A stretch of DNA of 46,662 nt from CAYUVF01 sp964448045 (GCA_964448045.1 CAYUVF010000032.1:1-46662), one strand, 5' to 3'. Counted from the stretch's first letter, positions 32,581 through 41,123 are shown. Notes: generated by a model not told the origin, from the letters alone. Translations and numbers: made by a program.

Positions 32581-33527
32581 GGCGCCTCCAAGCTGGTCGC
32601 GGCGGGAGCGCCGAACCGGGACGGATGCAGCATGTGCGCCATCCGACGCGCACCCTGAACGATGCGTGGACCGGGGCGCAGCACCCAATCCGGATTGAGG
32701 CTGTACACCCGGCCATGTTGGATGGCCGGGACGATGTCCCACGTCGGATGCAGCTCCAGCAGACGATCTGGGTCATAATCGGCGCCAAACGCCCCGATAA
32801 TAACATCAGGCTTCTCTGTGAGAACGAACTCCTCGCTCAGGGTTGGGGCGGTTGTTGCCATCGAATCGGTGATGCTGCGGCCGCCGGCCAACTCGATGAG
32901 CGTGTGTACATAGCTATTTTGCCCGAAAGCATACAGCGTATCGTCGCCGATGAGGAAGAGCACGCGCGGGCGCTCCGATCCGGGGATTGACCCGGTGTGA
33001 TGGCGGAGTGTGCCGAGGGCAGCAGTGAGCGAATCGGCTGTCGACTGGGCCGCAGCAGCGGTGCCGATCAGATCGCCCGTCGTACGGATGGCTCCGATGA
33101 TGTCGTCCACCGTCGAAAACGAGAAGAAGTAGATCGGAATCCCCAGTTCGTCGAACGTCGCGGCATCGCGGGAGGAGTTGACCTGGTCGGTCGCCAGTAC
33201 CAGGTCGGGGTCCAGCTTGGTGATCGCCTCAAAATCGAGCGGCAACGCGCTGAAGCGAGGCAGCGTATCCACCGGCGGCGGATAATCATCGGCCGAGGTG
33301 ACGCCGACCAGGGTCGATCCGGCGCCGGCAGCAACGACAATCTCCGTCAGATTGGGGGCCAGCGTCACGGTTCGTTCAATCCGCCGCTCCAGTGTGACCG
33401 TGCGGCCGAGGTCGTCGGTGACGGTTTTCGCACGGGGGGACGAATCGGAGGTAGCGCGGCACCCACTCAGGACGGTCGTGCCCATCAACAGCCAACAGCA
33501 GATCCAGAGAGCACGAGTGTGAGACAA
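32577..33527 (-). CDS. BtuF/FepB-type substrate-binding lipoprotein
   Basis: A 316-residue periplasmic binding protein. The signal peptide ends in a lipobox (VLSGC, cysteine at residue 23). The mature part has the class III fold pattern: DDLGRTVTLERRIERTVTLA, PNLTEIVVAAGAGSTLVGVT, then KLDPDLVLATDQ and a second lobe with GRVYSLNPDWVLRPGPRI. It delivers a chelated metal or cobalamin to the permease. The gene is the first of a two-gene operon reading away from the NtrC-like gene. Confidence 0.9.
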   Translation of the reverse strand: MSHTRALWICCWLLMGTTVLSGCRATSDSSPRAKTVTDDLGRTVTLERRIERTVTLAPNLTEIVVAAGAGSTLVGVTSADDYPPPVDTLPRFSALPLDFEAITKLDPDLVLATDQVNSSRDAATFDELGIPIYFFSFSTVDDIIGAIRTTGDLIGTAAAAQSTADSLTAALGTLRHHTGSIPGSERPRVLFLIGDDTLYAFGQNSYVHTLIELAGGRSITDSMATTAPTLSEEFVLTEKPDVIIGAFGADYDPDRLLELHPTWDIVPAIQHGRVYSLNPDWVLRPGPRIVQGARRMAHMLHPSRFGAPAATSLEAP

Positions 33528-33872
33528 GAATGGGTGGGGGCTGGATGGGAGGGTCGTGAACGCGTATCCTGTAAAAAACGCAGTAGGAGCGCTTGTTTCT
33601 CAGTAGGGGCGGACTGCACCCGAGCCGGATGGCGGTTTGGATTGAAGGGGCTGCGTTTCCGGACGGCCAATTATCGTCCTCGGGGTCGTCAGTGGATCCG
33701 TTCCACGGAGGGCTCCATCTTGTGCGGGCAGAGGCACTGGTAGAAACCGCCCCTGGAGGAAACACGAGGCTGATTATATATTTACTAAGTGGTAGATATT
33801 TAGTAGATTCTACCCTGTAAGTTACAAAATTACGGCCCGCGTGGTCACCCTGATTTCCCAGTCCGTCCCGTC
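33528..33872. other. Divergent intergenic region with an AT-rich dyad
   Basis: 345 bases between the binding-protein gene and the regulator. The last 100 bases are AT-rich against a GC-rich background. They hold GGTAGA (33791-33796) and its inverse TCTACC (33809-33814), plus ATATATTTAC and TTACAAAATTAC stretches. CAGTAGGAGCG and CAGTAGGGGCG form a short direct repeat at about 33581-33613. I find no convincing cobalamin riboswitch, although the transporter family would allow one. Confidence 0.5.
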
Positions 33873-35255
33873 ATGAAAAATCAAGTCTACGTCGTTGACG
33901 ACGAGCCTAAAATTGGTGATCTCTTCTCCAATGTGCTCGAGCGCGATGGGTACGAGGTAAACGCCTTCATGAACCCCATCGACATGCTCGACCAGCTGGA
34001 GGAGAACGGGCAGCCCGATGTCATCATGGCTGATCTGATGATGCCGGACATGACAGGCACCGAGCTGCTCGATGTGCTGCGCGAGCGCGGTGTTGGGGCG
34101 CCCGTCATCATCATGACCGCGCATTCGTCGGTGCAAACGGCGGTGGATGCGATGCGACGGGGGGCGTTCCACTACCTGCAGAAGCCGGTCAATCTGGAGG
34201 AGATGCGAGCCGTGCTGGAGAAGGCGCTGGAGCTGTACGGCGCCCGCCAACAGCTGGAAGAAATCAAAAGCGAGAAGAAGTCGCGCTATCCGATTAGCGG
34301 TATTCTGGGCGAGAGCGACCCGGTTGCACAGGTGCGGGAGACGATCCATACGCTGTGCAACGCCACGAATACGACCGTGCTGTTTTCCGGCGAAACGGGA
34401 ACCGGAAAAAACCTCGCTGCGAAGACCCTTCACTACAATTCGCCCCGAAGCGAGGGGCCGTTCACGGAGATCAACTGTGCAGCCCTGCCGGATAACCTGC
34501 TGGAGGCTGAGCTGTTCGGCTACGAAAAGGGTGCTTTTACCGATGCGCGCGATTCCAAGAAGGGGCTCATTGAGGTGGCCAACAAAGGCACCCTCTTCCT
34601 CGATGAGATCGACTCCATGAGCATGGCGCTGCAGGCGAAGCTGCTCTCGTTTCTGGAGAGTCGCCAGTTCCGCCGGCTCGGCGGTGTGGAGGACATGTCC
34701 GTCAACGTCCGGGTGCTGTGCGCCACCAACGCCGAGCTCGAAAAGAGCGTCGAAGCCGGCAACTTCCGCAAAGACCTGTTCTTCCGGATTAACGTCGTCA
34801 ACGTCCATCTGCCGCCGCTGCGCCACATGGAGGACGACGTGCTGCTAATCGCGCACGACATGGTGCGGGAGTTCAATAAGGAGTTTGGCAGCCACATCGA
34901 AGGCTTTGCCGACGAGGCCGAAGCCAAGCTGCTCGATCATTCGTGGCCCGGCAACGTGCGTGAGCTACGCAACGTGCTGGAGCGAGCCATGATTTTTTCC
35001 GATGGGCCGCGCATCCAGGCCGCCGACCTCACCCTGGCCACCCCCGATAGTCTCGGCGGGTCGACCTACGGCGATGATGCCTTCCGCTTCCCCATGGGCA
35101 AGACGCTTAAAGAGGTCGAGCGCGCCTACATCCTGCGTACGCTCGAAGAAGATGATAGCAGCTACGCCGATATTGCCGACACCCTGGGCATCTCGAAGAA
35201 GACGCTCTGGGACAAGCGCAAGCGGTACAGCCTCGACGAAGTCGTCGACCGCTGA
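33873..35255 (+). CDS. NtrC-family response regulator with variant GAFTDA loop
   Basis: A 460-residue regulator. The receiver domain has the acidic pair D9/D10 and phospho-acceptor D54 (MADLMMPDMTG). The AAA+ domain has Walker A GETGTGKN at residues 173-180, Walker B TLFLDEIDS and WPGNVRELRNVLERAM. A C-terminal Fis-type helix-turn-helix ends the protein (SYADIADTLGISKKTLWDKR). The sigma-54 contact loop reads GAFTDA at 220-225 instead of GAFTGA. No sensor kinase is adjacent. An intrinsic terminator follows closely. Confidence 0.93.
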   Translation: MKNQVYVVDDEPKIGDLFSNVLERDGYEVNAFMNPIDMLDQLEENGQPDVIMADLMMPDMTGTELLDVLRERGVGAPVIIMTAHSSVQTAVDAMRRGAFHYLQKPVNLEEMRAVLEKALELYGARQQLEEIKSEKKSRYPISGILGESDPVAQVRETIHTLCNATNTTVLFSGETGTGKNLAAKTLHYNSPRSEGPFTEINCAALPDNLLEAELFGYEKGAFTDARDSKKGLIEVANKGTLFLDEIDSMSMALQAKLLSFLESRQFRRLGGVEDMSVNVRVLCATNAELEKSVEAGNFRKDLFFRINVVNVHLPPLRHMEDDVLLIAHDMVREFNKEFGSHIEGFADEAEAKLLDHSWPGNVRELRNVLERAMIFSDGPRIQAADLTLATPDSLGGSTYGDDAFRFPMGKTLKEVERAYILRTLEEDDSSYADIADTLGISKKTLWDKRKRYSLDEVVDR

Positions 35256-35281
35256 TTGAGCTGCTCCATACGCCAGTACGC

Positions 35282-35317
35282 AGCGCCAGGCCGGATTCCG
35301 GTCTGGCGCTTTTTTTG
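35282..35317 (+). terminator. Strong intrinsic terminator after the NtrC-like gene
   Basis: AGCGCCAGGCCGG (35282-35294) pairs with CCGGTCTGGCGCT (35298-35310) with one G-U pair and a three-base loop, followed by a run of eight T. It separates the regulator from the GrpE-like/Hsp70 pair. Confidence 0.95.
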
Positions 35318-35421
35318 TTTGGTGATAGGCCGGTGCGGTGCGCCCTTCTCGGGCTGCACTATCGCAGGAGGCGCAGCGACCTGATCACAGGCTTCTCAGT
35401 GGACCGGTACGTGAAAAGGCC

Positions 35422-35781
35422 ATGACTGATTTGATGGAACGCACAACCGATCAGCTCGAGGCGCATCGGGGCGTTATCAATCAGGTGTTTGCATTGGAGC
35501 GAAAAGCGCGCCGGATGGAGGGCGGCGAGTCGCTGCTACGCCATGTGCGGCGCATCCGCGAGCATTACGCCGAACTGGGGCTGAGGTACGAGGACCTCAC
35601 GGGCGAGCCCTTCGACGAAACTCGAACGGACTGTGAGGCGCACATCGCCAGCGCATCGGATGAGAACCTGGTCATCACCGAAGTCCTCAAACCACTCATT
35701 CGAGTCCGATCCGGACCGATGACGCGGCTCGTGCAGCGCGCCATCGTGGTCGTCGAATCGCAATCCGAACTCGCGCAGTAA
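35422..35781 (+). CDS. Small GrpE-like protein, putative Hsp70 nucleotide exchange factor
   Basis: A 119-residue protein. Residues 1-55 are helical and charged, suited to a coiled coil. Then comes ELGLRYEDLTGEPFDETRTD (51-70) and ITEVLKP...RAIVVVES (85-113). GrpE proteins have the same order: a long helix, a segment like FGVEPI-GEPFDP-HEAV, and a beta domain with VVEVL-GY-L-RVLRPA-V-V. The usual second half of the helix and the classic HEA are altered or lost. The TAA stop overlaps the ATG of an Hsp70 gene by one base, which strongly supports a chaperone partner role. Assignment is by pattern, not by search. Confidence 0.68.
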   Translation: MTDLMERTTDQLEAHRGVINQVFALERKARRMEGGESLLRHVRRIREHYAELGLRYEDLTGEPFDETRTDCEAHIASASDENLVITEVLKPLIRVRSGPMTRLVQRAIVVVESQSELAQ

Positions 35782-38273
35782 TGGCACGGACGATCAAATA
35801 CGCCGTCGATCTGGGCACGACAAACTCGCTCATCGGCAAGTTTGTCCGAGGCGAGGTGAAGGTTTTCAAAGATCCGGCCGAGCTTCGCGCGACACTGCCT
35901 ACGGTGGTGGGATTCCGGCGAAACCGCATTCTCGTGGGCGAGCCCGCACGCCGCTATCTGGAACGGGATCCGCAGAACGTAGTCGAGCGCTTCAAGCGCC
36001 GGATGGGCACCTCCGAGACCTATCCCATCCGCTCCATCGACCGCTCGCTGACGCCCGTTGAGCTGTCCACGCACGTCCTTAATGAACTGAAGACGTTCGT
36101 GCATACGGGCGACTCGGTTGAGGCCGTCGTCATCACCGTGCCGGCGTCGTTCGATACGGGCCAGTCCAACGCGACGAAGGAGGCGGGGCACCAGGCGGGG
36201 TTTGAGCAGGTGGTCTTGCTGCAGGAGCCCATCGCCGCGAGCCTGGCCTACGCCAACAAGCGCACCGAGCGGGAGCTTACGTCGGGGCGATGGCTCGTCT
36301 ACGACCTCGGTGGAGGCACCTTCGATGTGGCGCTCGTCGAGGTCAACGCCGGCGAGATGGAGGTGCTCGACCACGAGGGCGATAATTTCCTCGGGGGAAC
36401 GGATTTCGACACGCTGATCGTCGACCGCATCTTGGTTCCTCATCTCGAATCCACATGCGCCTTCGATGACCTGGAGCGCGATCTGAAGAGCGCATCGGGC
36501 CGGCACAACGGACTCTATTTTCAGCTGCGGGTGCATGCCGAGTCCGTTAAAAAGCGGCTTTCCACAAAACCCGCCGCCGATGTCGATTTTCGAGTCGTGG
36601 ACGACGCGGGCGAGGAGCACGACATCTTCCTGACGATTCGCCGCTCCGCGTTCGAGGAACTTATCCGCGACAAGGTCGACCACACGGCCGAGATGATCCA
36701 GGCGATACTCGCCCGGAATAAAATGCGCCCCTCAGCGCTTCAATTCGTCTTGATGGTGGGCGGATCGACCTACATCCCGTTCGTGCGCCAGCGCATCGAA
36801 GAGCTGTTGGATGTGCCCGTCAACTGCGATCTCGACCCCACGACGGCGGTCGTGGCGGGGGCAGCCCACTACGCCGCGACGAAGCCGATGCAGGTGGAGC
36901 CCGCTCCGGACAGCCACGCGCCGGATCTCCTTCCGGTGAAGATGGCGTATTCGTCCTCCACCCGCGATGACACTGAGTTGTTTGCCGCCAAAATACTGGG
37001 GCCAACGGACGGGCTCTCGTATCGCATTACGCGAGATGACGGGGGCTTCGATACCGGGCTGCGGCCGCTTGAAGAACGCATCTGTGAGGACCTGGCGCTT
37101 GTGCGTGATGCCTACAATTTCTTCCACTTCAAGGTGTACGACGACGAGCAAAACCTCGTCCCCACCGATGCCGAGCTGATCGAAATCGCACACGGCAAAT
37201 ACAGCGTGGCCGGGCAACCCCTGCCGCACGACATCTGCCTCCAGTACGACGACCTCGCTGCGGGATCGACGAAGCTGGAGCGCGTCTTCGAGAAGGGCAC
37301 CATCCTGCCGACGCGCAAGACCACGACGCTGTCGCTCACGCGCACACTCCGCGCCGAGTCCGAAGGCGTCATCAAAATCATCGTCCGCGAAGGCCCCCAT
37401 TACGTCGTTCCCGAAGCGAATCAGTCCATCGGCTACATGGAGATCAGCGGGCAGGACATCCGCCGAGACCTGATCGAGGGCACCGACATCGAGATCACGG
37501 TGCACCTCTCCGAATCGCGCGAGCTGACGGTGACAGCGTATCTGCCGCTCACGGGGCAAGAGTTTGAGGACGTGTATCAAGGCACGTATCGGGATGTGCC
37601 GGTGGCGCACCTGAATGAGGAGATCGAGGCGCTGAGCGAAAGCATCACCGACGAGATCGATGCCGCCACGGCGCGGGAAGATTACGAGACGGCCAAGGTG
37701 CTCACGCAGCACCAGCAGTTTGTGAGCAAGCTCGTTGCCGCCGCGCGGCGGCTCGCCCCCGACGACGTGACCGATCGTAAGTTTCAGCTGCAGGATGCAG
37801 CTCGCCGCGTCGCACACGAGCTGTATGGCGCCACCCGCCACAAACGCATCGCCGAGCTGAAGAAAACCTACCGAGATGAGCGAGAATTCTGCGAAGACGT
37901 CGTCACGGGCGACGGCAACGACGCTGAACGCCGCCTGCTCCAGCAGATCGTGTCTGGGGAGCGCCAGTTGCTCGATGAAGGACGCGAACTCAAGCTCCGC
38001 GCCGCCATCGACCGGCTGCGCAACCTGTCGTACAGCATCCTCTGGCGCACGCCGCGTTTCGTTGCGGGGATGTACCATCAACTGGCCAAAGGCAGCCACC
38101 GGATGAATAACCCCGACCAGGCTAAGAATCTGGTAGATGCGGGGCGCATCGCGCTCAACAACGAGAATTACGATCGGCTGGCCTCCATCGTCAGCCGGCT
38201 GATGGATCTGCTGCCCCATCGAGAGCAGCGCCAGATCGTACGCGGGGGAACAGGCATCGGGCGGCGGTCGTGA
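35781..38273 (+). CDS. Atypical Hsp70-family protein, 830 residues
   Basis: The actin-like ATPase domain covers about residues 1-370: phosphate-1 loop DLGTTNS (10-16), phosphate-2 VYDLGGGTFDVALVE (from 173) and adenosine motif LMVGGSTYIPFVR (about 325). The usual linker DVLLLDVTPLSLG is absent; LLPVKMAYSSS stands in its place. About 100 extra residues follow before a beta-rich substrate-domain-like part (about 480-610, with FEKGTILPTRKTTTLSL). A helical region of about 200 residues ends the protein, longer than the DnaK lid, with no EEVD or DnaK-like tail. It is translationally coupled to the GrpE-like gene. No J-protein is nearby. Confidence 0.88.
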   Translation: MARTIKYAVDLGTTNSLIGKFVRGEVKVFKDPAELRATLPTVVGFRRNRILVGEPARRYLERDPQNVVERFKRRMGTSETYPIRSIDRSLTPVELSTHVLNELKTFVHTGDSVEAVVITVPASFDTGQSNATKEAGHQAGFEQVVLLQEPIAASLAYANKRTERELTSGRWLVYDLGGGTFDVALVEVNAGEMEVLDHEGDNFLGGTDFDTLIVDRILVPHLESTCAFDDLERDLKSASGRHNGLYFQLRVHAESVKKRLSTKPAADVDFRVVDDAGEEHDIFLTIRRSAFEELIRDKVDHTAEMIQAILARNKMRPSALQFVLMVGGSTYIPFVRQRIEELLDVPVNCDLDPTTAVVAGAAHYAATKPMQVEPAPDSHAPDLLPVKMAYSSSTRDDTELFAAKILGPTDGLSYRITRDDGGFDTGLRPLEERICEDLALVRDAYNFFHFKVYDDEQNLVPTDAELIEIAHGKYSVAGQPLPHDICLQYDDLAAGSTKLERVFEKGTILPTRKTTTLSLTRTLRAESEGVIKIIVREGPHYVVPEANQSIGYMEISGQDIRRDLIEGTDIEITVHLSESRELTVTAYLPLTGQEFEDVYQGTYRDVPVAHLNEEIEALSESITDEIDAATAREDYETAKVLTQHQQFVSKLVAAARRLAPDDVTDRKFQLQDAARRVAHELYGATRHKRIAELKKTYRDEREFCEDVVTGDGNDAERRLLQQIVSGERQLLDEGRELKLRAAIDRLRNLSYSILWRTPRFVAGMYHQLAKGSHRMNNPDQAKNLVDAGRIALNNENYDRLASIVSRLMDLLPHREQRQIVRGGTGIGRRS

Positions 38274-38313
38274 TTCCCTCTGATCGCCACGTCCCGATTT
38301 GCATTCGCCTGTT

Positions 38314-39165
38314 ATGATCAAGCCGTCGTACCAACATCTCATCGACCATCTCGAAGGCCGCCTTGAAGCCGAGGCCGACACGGCCGCCGGCCCCTATTTG
38401 CAGGCGGCGCTCGATCGTCTGCACGATCCGCAGCAGCCCGGCATCGGAGGACCTACGGCCGTCCCGTCGTTCTCGCCGTCGTCGATGGCCGCGCTCATCG
38501 ACCATACCCAACTTAAGCCCGAGGCGACGCCCGATGACATCGCCGCGCTGTGCGAGGCCGCGCGCGAATACGGATTTGCTTCGGTGTGCGTCAACCCGTC
38601 GTATGTGCCGCAGGCCGTCGAGCAGGTGCAGGGGACGGAGGTGCTGGTTTGTACCGTCGCCGGTTTTCCACTGGGCGCGACGCAGTCGAGCGCCAAGGCC
38701 CACGAGGCCACGCAGGCCATCCATGAGGGCGCCCGTGAGGTTGATATGGTGCTGGCCATTGGGCAACTCAAGAGCGGCCGCTACCAGCGGGTGGAGGAGG
38801 ACATCCGCGCCGTGGTTGAAGCCGTCCGGGAAGCCGATGGGCAGGAGACGGACGCATCCGCGCTCCTCAAAGTCATCCTCGAAACATCGCTTCTCACCGA
38901 TCCAGAGAAAGCGCTGGCTTGCGCCATTGCCCGACGGGCCGGAGCCGATTACGTGAAGACATCGACCGGATTTTCGACGGGCGGGGCCACAACCGAAGAC
39001 GTCGCACTGATGCGGCAAATGGTAGGGGATGACCTCGGCGTTAAAGCGTCGGGAGGCGTCGGTTCGCCCGATGCGCTGCGGCAGATGGTTGCACACGGGG
39101 CCACGCGCATCGGTGCCAGCGGCTCGGTCGGCATCATGCAAGCCCGGCTCGCCGAATCCGCCTGA
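38314..39165 (+). CDS. deoC: Deoxyribose-phosphate aldolase
   Basis: A 283-residue aldolase that splits 2-deoxyribose 5-phosphate into glyceraldehyde 3-phosphate and acetaldehyde in deoxynucleoside breakdown. The core starts at about residue 57 (SMAALIDHTQLKPEAT) and includes CVNPSYVP, VAGFPLGATQSSAKAHE, EVDMVLAIG, the Schiff-base lysine K215 in YVKTSTGFSTGGAT and K244 in GVKASGGV. An N-terminal extension of about 55 residues precedes the core; short DeoC enzymes lack it. It begins 40 bases after the Hsp70 gene on the same strand. Confidence 0.95.
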   Translation: MIKPSYQHLIDHLEGRLEAEADTAAGPYLQAALDRLHDPQQPGIGGPTAVPSFSPSSMAALIDHTQLKPEATPDDIAALCEAAREYGFASVCVNPSYVPQAVEQVQGTEVLVCTVAGFPLGATQSSAKAHEATQAIHEGAREVDMVLAIGQLKSGRYQRVEEDIRAVVEAVREADGQETDASALLKVILETSLLTDPEKALACAIARRAGADYVKTSTGFSTGGATTEDVALMRQMVGDDLGVKASGGVGSPDALRQMVAHGATRIGASGSVGIMQARLAESA

Positions 39166-39251
39166 CGGTTGCATCCCGCCTGCCCGTCCCGCATCTTCTA
39201 CGATGACGCGCGCAGACTCCTCCGACCCGTCCATCGCTGATCCCGCTGCTT

Positions 39252-39785
39252 ATGCGATATTCGATTTTCACGCTGGTTATGCTTGGCCTCCTCGCTGCAT
39301 CGTGTGCCAATTTGGGCGCGAACAGCCGCGACCGCGATGAGGCCGACGAGCCGCGTCCGGATGCTTCTGACCGGGTTGCCGACTTCGAGTCGTTCGATCC
39401 GTCCCCGTACGAGGAGTCGCCGCCCCGCGTGGCAGTGGATATCAACCATCGCGTGCCGGCGCGGCTGATGGAGGGCACCGCCGTCGAAGGCGTCCGGCGG
39501 ACGGTGGAAGGGTACCGGATCCAGATCTTCTCGACACAAGAAAAGCGGATTGCCGACCAGCGGCTGGAAGAAACGCTCGATTGGTGGCAGCAGGCGCGCT
39601 CCGAGGCGCCCGATGGACTCTTTAACGACCAGCTATCCGCCATCATCGAATACGGCCAGCCGTACTACCGCGTCCGGATCGGCGCCTTTGAGGAGCGAAG
39701 CCGGGCTGAAGAGGCGCTGGCGTTTATCAAGCAGCAATACCCCGATGCGTTCATCGCCCGAACGATGGTGACCGTCACCCGGTAG
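39252..39785 (+). CDS. SPOR-domain lipoprotein
   Basis: A 177-residue lipoprotein. The signal peptide ends at lipobox LLAASC (C18). A polar, acidic linker rich in D, R and P follows (about 19-80). The C-terminal SPOR domain begins with GYRIQIFSTQEKRIADQRLE (about residue 92) and ends with YYRVRIGAFEERSRAEEALA and a final strand. SPOR domains bind denuded peptidoglycan, often at division sites, so a role in envelope maintenance is likely. It follows deoC by 86 bases. Confidence 0.88.
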   Translation: MRYSIFTLVMLGLLAASCANLGANSRDRDEADEPRPDASDRVADFESFDPSPYEESPPRVAVDINHRVPARLMEGTAVEGVRRTVEGYRIQIFSTQEKRIADQRLEETLDWWQQARSEAPDGLFNDQLSAIIEYGQPYYRVRIGAFEERSRAEEALAFIKQQYPDAFIARTMVTVTR

Positions 39786-39872
39786 GTCGTGTTCGACCCT
39801 CGTTGCTTCTCTGCGTCGAATGTAACCATGTCGCAATCCGTGATGAGATAGGAACAAGCACCTGTTCATTTA

Positions 39873-39886
39873 TGTGTGACAACACA
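39873..39886. promoter_or_regulatory. GTGT-N4-ACAC palindrome before the SDR-MarR operon
   Basis: TGTGTGACAACACA has 5-bp arms TGTGT/ACACA with a 4-bp centre. It lies 26 bases before the SDR start, in an AT-rich stretch. The arms match those of the perfect palindrome at 41166-41181, also GTGT-N4-ACAC. MarR proteins usually bind such 14-18 bp dyads, and a marR gene is the second gene of this operon. Confidence 0.68.
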
Positions 39887-39912
39887 CAATAATCAAAAGT
39901 GAGGTGACTAAA

Positions 39913-40602
39913 ATGGCAGACTCCCTCCAGACTGTCGTCATTACGGGAGCGGCCGGTGCCATCGGCGCCGTCGTGGCTGAGCAGTTTGACCAGCAGGGCT
40001 GGCGGCTGGCGCTGCTGGACTACGGCGAAGACAACGCTCGCATGCTCCGCGATCAGTTTCCGCAAGCGCAGGTTGTCTCAGCAGACCTGACGGACGCCGA
40101 AGCGGCGCAGCAGGCCATCGCCTCGGTTCATAACGAGCAGGGCCGCATCGATGCGCTACTCAACATCGCCGGTGGCTTTGCGATGCAGCCGGCTGGGGAC
40201 GCAGCGCCGGAAGACTTGCAGCACATGCTGGCCATCAACCTGCAGACGCTGTTCAACACGACGCGCGCGGCGCTTCCCATCATGAACGAGCAGGAGACCG
40301 GATTTGTGCTGGGCGTATCGGCGGCCGCCGCCGATGACGGAGCCGCCGGAGCCGCCACGTATGCTGCCTCAAAAGCGGCCGTGGCGGGGTATCTGAAGTC
40401 TCTCCAGCAGGAGCTCGATGCCATCCGCGTGAGCATCTTATACCCGATGGGCGTCGTCGATACCCCGGCCAACCGCGACGCAATGCCCGATAGCGATCCA
40501 CAGGCGTGGATTCGGCGCGATCAACTGGCCGAAAGCGTATTTCACGCAGCAACGCGCGATCCGCGAGGCCATCTACGCGAGTTGCGCGTCTTCGCCGAGT
40601 AG
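39913..40602 (+). CDS. Short-chain dehydrogenase/reductase
   Basis: A 229-residue classical SDR. The cofactor loop is TGAAGAIGAVVA (about residues 11-22), an aspartate after the second strand (LLDYGED) suggests NAD preference, then NIAGGFAM and the catalytic TYAASKAAV (Y-x3-K) near 157. The C-terminal segment YPMGVVDTPANR is typical. ATG 39913 is chosen because a GAGGTG Shine-Dalgarno sequence lies 8 bases upstream. The substrate is unknown. It is 35 bases upstream of marR and preceded by the palindrome, so it is probably controlled by that regulator. Confidence 0.88.
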   Translation: MADSLQTVVITGAAGAIGAVVAEQFDQQGWRLALLDYGEDNARMLRDQFPQAQVVSADLTDAEAAQQAIASVHNEQGRIDALLNIAGGFAMQPAGDAAPEDLQHMLAINLQTLFNTTRAALPIMNEQETGFVLGVSAAAADDGAAGAATYAASKAAVAGYLKSLQQELDAIRVSILYPMGVVDTPANRDAMPDSDPQAWIRRDQLAESVFHAATRDPRGHLRELRVFAE

Positions 40603-40637
40603 CGTATTCGAAGCTGCCATCCATCCCCATTTGACCG

Positions 40638-41123
40638 ATGTCTGGAGGACTTGCCCGACGTATTAAGCAGACCCAGCCGTTCGATAGCACCGCGCAGGAG
40701 GCGATGCTCAACCTCTTCGTGGCCTCGGCCACGTTCCGGCGAAAAATCGAGTGCGTGTGTCAAGAGTTCGATCTCAACTTTGCGCATTACAACATCTTGC
40801 GAATCTTGCGGGGCGTTCATCCCGAGGGCCATGCGCGCTGCGACATCAATGAACGCATGCTGGATCCCTCTCCCGATGTGACGCGCCTGATCGACAAGCT
40901 GGAGGAGCGCGGATTGGTCCGCCGCTCGCGCAGCGAAGAAGACCGCCGGATGATGATTCATCGCATCACCGAGGCGGGACAGACGTTGCTCGACAACATG
41001 GCGCCTGCCATCGATGGCGTGGTGGAAGAGTTCGACCGCCGCGTCTCCGATCGCGACCTGGAGCACCTGAATCGGATCTGCGAAAGCATCTACTCGGAGT
41101 ACGCCGGCGGACCCGAACAGTAA
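40638..41123 (+). CDS. MarR family transcriptional regulator
   Basis: A 161-residue winged-helix regulator. The recognition region is DINERMLDPSPDVTRLIDKL and the wing is VRRSRSEEDRRMMIHRITEAG (DRR motif, about residues 95-115). Dimerisation helices flank it. Cysteines at 39, 41, near 67 and near the C-terminus could allow thiol-based sensing, but MarR proteins with phenolic ligands also exist. It lies in an operon with an SDR, and matching palindromes occur before that operon and before the next gene downstream. Confidence 0.9.
   Translation: MSGGLARRIKQTQPFDSTAQEAMLNLFVASATFRRKIECVCQEFDLNFAHYNILRILRGVHPEGHARCDINERMLDPSPDVTRLIDKLEERGLVRRSRSEEDRRMMIHRITEAGQTLLDNMAPAIDGVVEEFDRRVSDRDLEHLNRICESIYSEYAGGPEQ

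Noticed and set aside
33590..33640. Minus-strand GGGTGC...CTGAGA, like part of a TPP riboswitch
   Set aside because: The second conserved TPP half (GAACCTGA-type) is absent and the gene context does not fit thiamine.
33720..33780. Minus-strand GGTTTCTACC with nearby ATATAATC, like a purine riboswitch core
   Set aside because: The kissing-loop sequences and the closing P1 stem are missing, and the downstream gene is a transporter for chelates, not purines.
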